NCBI GenBank assembly: GCA_014380545.1
Contig: JACMJP010000049.1
Coordinates: 1 to 5,048, forward strand
DNA from: Chitinophagales bacterium
Lineage (GTDB): Bacteria > Bacteroidota > Bacteroidia > Chitinophagales > BACL12
Length of the DNA: 5,048 nt
Reading direction: 5' to 3'
Under the pieces are notes generated by a model, which ran no database searches, had not been told where the DNA came from, and saw only the letters and a list, made by a program, of their open reading frames with translations. The first letter of the stretch is position 1. Each line of letters starts with the position of its first letter. A program made the translations under genes and the position numbers. Shown piece by piece: positions 1 to 4,929 of this stretch.

Positions 1-324
1 ATGAATAAATGGAAAATTGCTTTTTATCTCTGCTTTACAATTCTTGTGATAGTAACAGTATTTAGTCTTTATACCATAATTGACCGTGGCACTACAATTA
101 ATTACATGGGGCAGGGTTATTCAAGAACACAAGACGATCTAAATAATTTAACTAAAATTATTAATGATACTGATCTTTCTAAAACACAAATTCAGGGTAT
201 ATTAAAACAGCATTATTTTTTTCAATACACAGATTTCAGCAAAGACACAATTGCGTTCAATAGAATATCTCTTATTTTTAAAAATGATAAATTACTTAAA
301 GTGAGAGATGAATGGTACGAATAA
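1..324 (+). CDS. Small single-pass membrane protein of unknown function
   Basis: I do not recognise the family. The 107-residue product starts with a short Lys-containing N-terminus (MNKWK) followed by a hydrophobic stretch at about residues 5-27 with no lipobox or obvious cleavage site. It therefore looks like a single membrane anchor with the N-terminus in the cytoplasm and about 80 residues outside the membrane. The outer part has a polar segment that could be helical (about 40-70) and then a stretch that could form beta strands (about 84-103, ending ...FKNDKLLKVRDEWYE). Strand-plus-'F.nDKLl.V' endings are common in small envelope domains, but this is only a resemblance. The ATG is base 1 of the window, so the true start could lie further upstream. 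The gene converges on dnaJ with 15 bases between the two stop codons and is the only plus-strand gene here. Single-TM small proteins include immunity proteins, but nothing in the sequence establishes that role. Confidence 0.6.
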   Translation: MNKWKIAFYLCFTILVIVTVFSLYTIIDRGTTINYMGQGYSRTQDDLNNLTKIINDTDLSKTQIQGILKQHYFFQYTDFSKDTIAFNRISLIFKNDKLLKVRDEWYE

Positions 325-339
325 ATGCAATGATATTTA

Positions 340-1503
340 TTAATTAAATATCCCCTTCATCTTATCAAAAAAGCCCTTATCCTTTTTTGTTTCATTAATA
401 TCCGGTTGGAAATTTTTTGAGGCGTTTAGTTTTTCCAGTGTCTTTTTTTCTTCACCCGATAAATGTTTCGGCACCCAGATATTTACCTGTATAATTTGGT
501 CGCCTTTTCCGTAGCTGTTTAATGAAGCCAAACCTTTTCCTTTCAGTTTCATAATATGCCCGCCCTGTGTCCCCTCGGGGATCTTAATGCGCACCTTACC
601 ATCAATAGTTGGCACTTCCACATTTGTTCCCAGCGCAGCATCAGGATAGCTTATAAATAAATTATAAAAAACATGGCTGCCTTCCCGCTTCAGGTCCTCA
701 TGCGGAATTTCCTCAATAGAAATTAAAAGGTCGCCGTTCGGTCCATTTCTTTCCCCTGCATTTCCCCTGCTGTTCATACTTAATTCAATTCCATCATTTA
801 CACCAGCCGGAATATCAATTGTTATTGTGTCTTCTGCATATGCTCTTCCTTCACCATGGCATTTCGGACAATTGGCAGTTATCTGTTGCCCGCTTCCATG
901 ACATGTTGGGCATGTTGTGGTAGTCTGCATCTGTCCCAGTATCGTATTCTGCACCCTGCGCACATGCCCCTGTCCCTTACAGGTTTTACAGGTGCTTACG
1001 GAACTTGCATCTTTTGCACCGCTTCCTTTACAAGTATCGCAGGCAACATATTTTTTTACCTTAATTGTTTTCTTTGCGCCTTCAGCAATTTCCTGCAAGG
1101 TGAGTTTTACTTTAATGCGGATATTGCTTCCCCGTTTTCCGGTTCCTCTCTGCTGCCGGGTTCCTCTTCCTCCTCCTCCGAAAAAATTCTCAAAAATGCC
1201 TTCACCAAATATATCCCCGAAGTTGGTAAATATATCATCCATGTTCATGTTGCCGCCGCCGCCAAAACCTCCCGCTCCATTTACACCTGCATGCCCAAAC
1301 TGATCATACCGCTGTTTTTTTTCAGGGGTGCTTAATACATCATAAGCTTCGGCAGCTTCCTTAAATTTTTCTTCAGATTCTTTGTTTCCCGGATTTTTAT
1401 CAGGATGAAATTGCAGCGCAGCTTTGCGATATGCTTTTTTTATTTCATCTGCCGCAGCATTCTTATTTACGCCTAAAATTTCGTAGTAGTCTCTCTTTGC
1501 CAT
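340..1503 (-). CDS. dnaJ: Chaperone protein DnaJ (class I Hsp40)
   Basis: This is the Hsp40 co-chaperone that delivers unfolded clients to DnaK and stimulates its ATPase in the cytoplasm. At 387 residues it is full length for the family, and all class I parts are visible. The J domain covers about residues 4-70, with the HPD triad at 33-35. A Gly/Phe-rich linker runs from about 71 to 125 and holds two DIF motifs (90-92 and 97-99). The zinc-binding region has four CxxCxGxG repeats, starting at Cys155, Cys172, Cys198 and Cys212, with all eight cysteines present. The C-terminal client-binding and dimerisation domains follow, from about 222 to 345. A Lys/Phe-rich tail (about 373-387, KDKGFFDKMKGIF) ends the protein. 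The ATG lies 6 bases after the grpE stop, so the two genes are almost certainly co-transcribed and probably translationally coupled. No Shine-Dalgarno sequence precedes the start. The long antisense frames over this gene come from its Gly-rich codons and are not genes. Confidence 0.98.
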   Translation of the reverse strand: MAKRDYYEILGVNKNAAADEIKKAYRKAALQFHPDKNPGNKESEEKFKEAAEAYDVLSTPEKKQRYDQFGHAGVNGAGGFGGGGNMNMDDIFTNFGDIFGEGIFENFFGGGGRGTRQQRGTGKRGSNIRIKVKLTLQEIAEGAKKTIKVKKYVACDTCKGSGAKDASSVSTCKTCKGQGHVRRVQNTILGQMQTTTTCPTCHGSGQQITANCPKCHGEGRAYAEDTITIDIPAGVNDGIELSMNSRGNAGERNGPNGDLLISIEEIPHEDLKREGSHVFYNLFISYPDAALGTNVEVPTIDGKVRIKIPEGTQGGHIMKLKGKGLASLNSYGKGDQIIQVNIWVPKHLSGEEKKTLEKLNASKNFQPDINETKKDKGFFDKMKGIFN

Positions 1504-1509
1504 TTGTAT

Positions 1510-2064
1510 TTATTTCCCCACAACAACTTTTGCGTAGCGTATTATTTTATCATTTAGTGTATATCCTTTTTGCACAACATCAATTACTTTACCTTTTAAT
1601 TCTTCAGAAGGTGCCGGAATTTCTGTAATGGATTCCATTGTGTCCACATCAAAATCTTTTCCTTTGCAGTCTATTTCCTTTAATCCTTTTCCAGCAAGCG
1701 TATTTTTTATTTTTTCGCTTATTAATTCCAAGCCCTGTTTCATTGCATCCGGGTCTTTAGTATCCGTAAGCATTATTGTCGCCCGGTCTATATCATCTAA
1801 GGCAGGAAGAAGATCTTTAATAACTTCCTGACCGGCAACTTTAAATAAATCAATTCTTTCCTTTGCTGTGCGGCGCTTGTAGTTTTCAAATTCTGCTAAA
1901 AGGCGGATATATTTTTCTTTTTGTTCCTCCAGTTCATTAATTAAAGAACTGCTTTCATTTTCCTCACCTGCTAAAATATTTTCTGTTAACTCTTCTTCGG
2001 GTAAAGATTGTTTCTGCTGATCCTCTAAATCATTTGCTATATCCTGTTGGTGTTTTTTTGACAT
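1510..2064 (-). CDS. grpE: Nucleotide exchange factor GrpE
   Basis: GrpE drives ADP release from DnaK and so resets the DnaK-DnaJ cycle; it works as a homodimer in the cytoplasm. The 184-residue length is typical. Residues 1-40 are Glu/Gln-rich and look disordered. Residues about 40-78 form the long coiled-coil helix, including the conserved EFENYKRRTAKE segment (58-69). Residues about 80-125 fit the dimer helices (LLPALDDIDRA at 85-95). Residues about 130-184 form the beta domain that contacts DnaK, ending in the GrpE signature at 163-182 (VVQKGY...IIRYAKVVV). One oddity is that the usual FD..xHEA segment reads FDVDTMES (138-145), with Met143 where His is normally found. The gene is followed 6 bases later by dnaJ. 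A promoter lies about 45 bases upstream. The ATG at 2064 is preceded by an A/T-rich stretch with no Shine-Dalgarno sequence. Confidence 0.97.
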   Translation of the reverse strand: MSKKHQQDIANDLEDQQKQSLPEEELTENILAGEENESSSLINELEEQKEKYIRLLAEFENYKRRTAKERIDLFKVAGQEVIKDLLPALDDIDRATIMLTDTKDPDAMKQGLELISEKIKNTLAGKGLKEIDCKGKDFDVDTMESITEIPAPSEELKGKVIDVVQKGYTLNDKIIRYAKVVVGK

Positions 2065-2084
2065 AATTATCTTTGCTTAGATAT

Positions 2085-2132
2085 AAAAAAAATAACTCCG
2101 GAAGGAGTCAAAAATACTGCCACCGGAGTTAT
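2085..2132 (-). terminator. Intrinsic terminator after the tlpA-like gene
   Basis: Read on the minus strand, the element lies 23 bases past the tlpA-like stop codon. It forms a hairpin immediately followed by eight Ts (2092-2085). Two foldings share the same 3' arm. One is a compact 7-bp stem, TGACTCC/GGAGTTA (2110-2104 with 2099-2093, one G-T pair), with a TTCC loop. The other is a perfect 10-bp stem, ATAACTCCGG/CCGGAGTTAT (2132-2123 with 2101-2092), with a 21-base loop. The final T of the long stem is also the first base of the T run. The compact stem plus T run is the classic intrinsic terminator form. The perfect long dyad could also be a regulator's operator at the grpE promoter, which it spans. 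Confidence 0.72.
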
Positions 2133-2141
2133 GTTGCCAAA
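2109..2141 (-). promoter_or_regulatory. Predicted Bacteroidota-type promoter for grpE-dnaJ
   Basis: On the minus strand a -33 element TTTG (2141-2138) is followed by a 21-base spacer and a perfect -7 element TATTTTTG (2116-2109). These fit the TTTG / TAnnTTTG consensus described for Bacteroides and Flavobacterium, which use an unusual primary sigma factor. Transcription would start at about 2105-2102, giving a leader of roughly 40 bases before the grpE ATG. The -7 box lies in the loop of the long hairpin of the overlapping terminator. Transcripts from this promoter would contain only the 3' arm of that hairpin, so they should not be terminated by it. The assignment rests on consensus match and position only. 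Confidence 0.6.
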
Positions 2142-2154
2142 TTGTCACCGGAAA

Positions 2155-2709
2155 TTAATCCAGGTAACTATTCAAAATTTTATCAAGATCTTTTGCAAGA
2201 ATATTTTTATGTATCACTATGCCATCGCCATCAATTAAATAATATTTTGGAAGCGTATTTACTTCATATTTAATAACCGCATCAGAATTCCATCCTTTAA
2301 AATCATTTACATGATTCTTCCATGATAATTCGTCCTGTTGTATTGCATCTGCCCATATGGATTTATCCCCATCCAGGCCAACACTGAAAATTGTAAGGCC
2401 GTCACCTTTTTTGAAATCAGAATTTTTCTTTGAATTAAATTGTCTTTTCAGCTCATTATGATTTTTTCTGCAATCAGGCGAAGTTGCACACCAAAATTCC
2501 AGTAACACCATTTTTCCCTTTGAATCAGAAAGCTTAAGAGTTTTGCCATCAATCCCATTGGAAATAATTTCAGGAGCTTTATTGCCTAATTTAGTTCCGG
2601 AAGTGACCTTCTCGGTTATACACCCGCTGAGTGAGAATGCGACAACAAATGTTACAGCGAGTAACAATTTGTTTTTAGTCGGGAAATTATTGTTCATAGT
2701 CAATTCCAT
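2155..2709 (-). CDS. TlpA-like thioredoxin-fold lipoprotein with atypical active site
   Basis: This is a probable envelope-anchored member of the TlpA/AhpC-TSA-like thioredoxin superfamily, 184 residues long. The N-terminus has a Lys-containing region, a hydrophobic core (about 15-26) and a lipobox LSGC ending at Cys30, so it should be lipidated by signal peptidase II processing. The thioredoxin-fold domain runs from about residue 41. It opens with a GNKAPE..S..G lead-in, then strand MVLLEFW (67-73), a segment with dispersed Cys residues, a GDGLTIFSVGLDGD strand, the WKNHVNDFKGWNS region, and a probable cis-Pro loop NTLPKYYLID (151-160). The usual WCxxC motif is altered: after FW the sequence is CATSPDC, so the first catalytic Cys position holds Ser77, Cys80 is kept, and an extra Cys74 follows the Trp. 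Classical dithiol reductase activity is therefore doubtful. An alternative ATG at codon 5 (base 2697) gives a more usual 25-residue signal peptide and may be the real start. The gene is separated from murA and from grpE by gaps with regulatory-looking sequence. Confidence 0.88.
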   Translation of the reverse strand: MELTMNNNFPTKNKLLLAVTFVVAFSLSGCITEKVTSGTKLGNKAPEIISNGIDGKTLKLSDSKGKMVLLEFWCATSPDCRKNHNELKRQFNSKKNSDFKKGDGLTIFSVGLDGDKSIWADAIQQDELSWKNHVNDFKGWNSDAVIKYEVNTLPKYYLIDGDGIVIHKNILAKDLDKILNSYLD

Positions 2710-2725
2710 TTAGGTTTTACAAATC

Positions 2726-2759
2726 TTACACATAATTAACATAGATTTATTATGTGTAA
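2726..2759. promoter_or_regulatory. Perfect 11-bp inverted repeat upstream of the tlpA-like gene
   Basis: TTACACATAAT (2726-2736) and its exact complement ATTATGTGTAA (2749-2759) flank a 12-base centre. The dyad starts 17 bases upstream of the first possible tlpA-like ATG and ends 54 bases after the murA stop. Neither strand has a T run after the stem, so it does not look like an intrinsic terminator. It is more plausibly an operator or an mRNA stem. On the minus strand it is followed at once by GATTTG. This gives an imperfect -7 box AAGATTTG (2727-2720, consensus TAnnTTTG) with no convincing -33 element. The regulator is unknown. Confidence 0.5.
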
Positions 2760-2813
2760 AAATCAATTATAAACAAGATGAATGTAGATAAGACGAGGTT
2801 GGTAATAGAATTT

Positions 2814-4118
2814 TCAGATTCGGGTTATCTGTGACCCCAATGCTTGCAGGCGTTTGTCTAAATATTGGTAGCCCCGGTCAATCTGTTCAATATTCCGGAT
2901 AATACTTTTTCCCTGTGCTGATAAGGCTGCGATGAGAAGTGCAACCCCAGCCCTTATATCAGGAGAACTCATTTCAATTCCCCTCAATTTGTATTCTCTG
3001 GCTATACCTATTACTGTAGCTCTATGTGGATCGCATAAGATGATTTGTGCCCCCATGTCTATGAGCTTGTCTACAAAGAACAAACGACTCTCAAACATTT
3101 TCTGATGAATAAGCACACTTCCTTTAGCCTGCGTTGCCACAACCAGCACAATACTTAGCAAGTCGGGAGTGAAACCGGGCCATGGTGCATCTGCAATAGT
3201 TAGAATAGATCCATCTATATACGAGGATATTTCATAAGTCTCCTGTTCTGGAATGTGCAGATCATCTCCTGTTAAATTTATTGTAATACCTAATTTTCTG
3301 AAGACATCGGGAATATTGCCCAACATCTCATAATTTACATTCTTAATTGTAATGTCTGACTGTGTCATTGCAGCCAACCCGATAAAACTTCCCACTTCAA
3401 TCATATCGGGAAGCATACGGTGTTCAGTTCCTTTTAATTTTGCTACACCTTCAATATGTAATAAATTGGAACCAATGCCTTCAATCTTTGCCCCCATGCG
3501 TACAAGCATATTACATAGCTGTTGCAGGTAGGGCTCGCATGCAGCATTATAAATAATGGTTTTTCCTTCTGCAAGTACAGCAGCCATCACAATGTTTGCC
3601 GTTCCTGTTACGGAGGCTTCTTCAAGAAGCATGTATGCTCCTTTTAAGTGTGGGGCCTCAAGAGTGTAAAAGGCATCTGTGGTATCGTAATTAAAAGTTG
3701 CCCCTAGATTTTGAAAACCAATAATATGTGTATCAAGCCTTCTCCTTCCAATTTTATCGCCTCCTGGCTTAGGCATGCTTGCAAATTTGAAACGGGCAAG
3801 CAGCGGGCCCATCATCATAACACTTCCTCTTAATTTTCTGCTTTTATTTTTAAAAGCATCTGATTTTAAATAATCAATATTAATATCATCTGCTGTAAAT
3901 GAATAAGTGTCAGTATTTATTTTTTCAACTTTCACTCCAATATCTGACAGTAATTCAATTAACAGATTGACATCCCTTATGTCAGGAATATTGGAGATAG
4001 TTATTTTTTCCCCGGATAATATAACTGCTGATAAAATTTGTAATGCCTCGTTTTTTGCACCTTGCGGAATAATTTCTCCCTGCAGTTTTATTCCGCCAAT
4101 TATTTCAAATGAATCCAT
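2814..4118 (-). CDS. murA: UDP-N-acetylglucosamine 1-carboxyvinyltransferase (MurA)
   Basis: MurA transfers the enolpyruvyl group of phosphoenolpyruvate to UDP-GlcNAc, the first committed cytoplasmic step of peptidoglycan synthesis. The 434-residue length fits the family (E. coli 419). Visible landmarks are the QGAKNEAL segment with Lys22 and Asn23 at the same positions as in E. coli, the GSVMMMGPLLARF segment (98-110), the active-site loop PGGDKIGRRRLDTH (118-131), the SVTGTANIVMAA segment (169-180), the PWPGFTPD segment with the probable catalytic Asp319, and the SSPDIRAGVALLIAAL segment (384-399). The loop residue that is Cys115 in E. coli is Asp121 here (codon at 3758-3756). Cys at this position is alkylated by fosfomycin, and Asp enzymes such as those of Mycobacterium and Chlamydia are insensitive, so resistance at the target is predicted. 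The gene overlaps the upstream DUF4290-type gene by one base (TAATG), which indicates coupled translation. Confidence 0.98.
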   Translation of the reverse strand: MDSFEIIGGIKLQGEIIPQGAKNEALQILSAVILSGEKITISNIPDIRDVNLLIELLSDIGVKVEKINTDTYSFTADDINIDYLKSDAFKNKSRKLRGSVMMMGPLLARFKFASMPKPGGDKIGRRRLDTHIIGFQNLGATFNYDTTDAFYTLEAPHLKGAYMLLEEASVTGTANIVMAAVLAEGKTIIYNAACEPYLQQLCNMLVRMGAKIEGIGSNLLHIEGVAKLKGTEHRMLPDMIEVGSFIGLAAMTQSDITIKNVNYEMLGNIPDVFRKLGITINLTGDDLHIPEQETYEISSYIDGSILTIADAPWPGFTPDLLSIVLVVATQAKGSVLIHQKMFESRLFFVDKLIDMGAQIILCDPHRATVIGIAREYKLRGIEMSSPDIRAGVALLIAALSAQGKSIIRNIEQIDRGYQYLDKRLQALGSQITRI

Positions 4119-4795
4119 TAACCTCTTTTTTTGAAATTGCGGTTATTTTGACCGTAGCGGCTATTACTTTGGTTTTGACGGAAGTTGCGGTTTTTATTAT
4201 TTGGATTATTGCGGTTTTGATTGTGCTGCTGCGGTCTGCGGCTTGATTTAGATAATGAATCAATATTACTGTCTTCATCCAAACTCAATTCGCCACCGGA
4301 TAGAAATTTTATATCGGTTGTAATAATATCATCTGATACGTTTTCGCTGTTCCAGTTTTGATAAACCAATTTCATGTAGTTGCCGATAATATCGGTGAAG
4401 GCCTGTTTCTTTTCCTGATCCTCAATATTTTTTGCTTTTGTAATTAGTGCCTCTACAAATTTTCCATAGTGACGGAACTTAATATTTGATTTCGGGTAAG
4501 GAAGGCGTTTGTTTTTTCTCTGAAGCGTTTCTCTTTCAGGAATAGGATAAGGAGAATCTGCCTTCAATTTAAAATCACTCATCATAAAAAGATGATCCCA
4601 TAATTTATGGCGGAAATCATCTACATTTCTTAAGCTCGGATTAATTGAACCCATCAGGTCAATAATATCAAGCACTACTTTCTGCCGTTCAGCATCATCC
4701 TGTATTTTAATAGCATCATCAATAAGTGTTTGAATATTGCGTCCATATTCTCTTAATATCAATTTCGGGCGCTGAGAATTATAATTATACGTCAT
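4118..4795 (-). CDS. DUF4290 domain-containing protein
   Basis: This matches my recollection of the Bacteroidota-restricted DUF4290 family, which commonly sits just upstream of murA; its function is not established. The 225-residue protein has no signal peptide or membrane segment, so it should be cytoplasmic. Residues 1-150 look mostly helical and contain two similar units: LREYGRNIQTLIDDAIKIQD near 14-33, and FRHYGKFVEALITKAKNIED near 107-126. Both have an R-x-YG start and a helix ending in an acidic segment. A short acidic linker (about 155-180) follows. The last 42 residues are rich in Asn, Arg and Gln (RRPQQHNQNRNN...YGQNNRNFKKRG), are strongly basic, and are probably disordered. Such tails are common in nucleic-acid-binding proteins, but this is only inference. 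The stop codon overlaps the murA ATG, so the protein is likely made with MurA. The start at 4795 lies about 12 bases from a predicted transcription start. Confidence 0.88.
   Translation of the reverse strand: MTYNYNSQRPKLILREYGRNIQTLIDDAIKIQDDAERQKVVLDIIDLMGSINPSLRNVDDFRHKLWDHLFMMSDFKLKADSPYPIPERETLQRKNKRLPYPKSNIKFRHYGKFVEALITKAKNIEDQEKKQAFTDIIGNYMKLVYQNWNSENVSDDIITTDIKFLSGGELSLDEDSNIDSLSKSSRRPQQHNQNRNNPNNKNRNFRQNQSNSRYGQNNRNFKKRG
4121..4246 (-). repeat. Low-complexity Asn/Arg/Gln-rich coding tract
   Basis: This tract encodes residues 184-225 of the DUF4290-type protein. It has several short near-repeats of the plus-strand string TTGCGGTT (minus AACCGCAA, giving alternating Asn, Arg and Gln codons), for example near 4136, 4183 and 4209. 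Such DNA changes length easily by slippage, so the tail length is likely to vary between relatives. The resulting tail is basic and has only a few aromatic residues (Phe205, Tyr214, Phe221). Confidence 0.6.
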
Positions 4796-4812
4796 TTAAA
4801 AAGATTATCGGA

Positions 4813-4841
4813 CAAAGGTAGGATTTATTTATGATTGTAAA
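4813..4841 (-). promoter_or_regulatory. Predicted promoter for DUF4290-murA
   Basis: On the minus strand a perfect Bacteroidota -7 box TACCTTTG lies at 4820-4813 (consensus TAnnTTTG). A weak -33 candidate TTTA (4841-4838) sits 17 bases upstream; the consensus is TTTG or TTG. Transcription would begin at about 4809-4805, leaving a leader of only some 10-14 bases before the ATG at 4795. No Shine-Dalgarno sequence fits in that leader. The rest of the 134-base gap up to the preceding stop codon at 4930 is A/T-rich and shows no other convincing element. Confidence 0.55.
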
Positions 4842-4929
4842 TTTAAAATGCAGAGTATGCTATATTCTGAAAAATACATTTATATAATTTTTTATTATTC
4901 AATTCTGTTTCTTATACACTTAATGATAA

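Noticed and set aside
334..350. A/T-only inverted repeat between the convergent stops (TATTTA...TAAATA) as a terminator
   Set aside because: The stem is six A-T pairs with no G-C pair and no clear T run, too weak to call.
856..1335. Long plus-strand open frames over dnaJ, including 856-1335 and 917-1303
   Set aside because: They lie antisense to an intact dnaJ with every family motif. Their Cys/Pro/Ser-rich composition is what the complement of Gly- and Cys-rich codons produces.
1431..1831. Plus-strand open frames over the dnaJ start and grpE
   Set aside because: They are antisense shadows with no recognisable domain, promoter or initiation signal, and grpE is intact on the other strand.
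2092..2132. CIRCE element (HrcA operator) before grpE
   Set aside because: CIRCE is TTAGCACTC-N9-GAGTGCTAA. The dyad here differs in arm sequence and has a 21-base centre.
2073..2273. A 66-codon plus-strand frame across the tlpA-like/grpE gap
   Set aside because: It runs through the terminator-promoter region and antisense into the tlpA-like gene, and its product resembles no family I know.
3907..4134. A 75-codon plus-strand frame over the start of murA
   Set aside because: It is antisense to the conserved N-terminal part of MurA and shows no independent support.
4851..4869. Short inverted repeat CAGAGTAT-GCT-ATATTCTG as a terminator for the Gly-rich gene
   Set aside because: On the minus strand it has an A-C mismatch and a 3-base loop, and only a broken T stretch follows. 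It is also about 60 bases from the stop codon.
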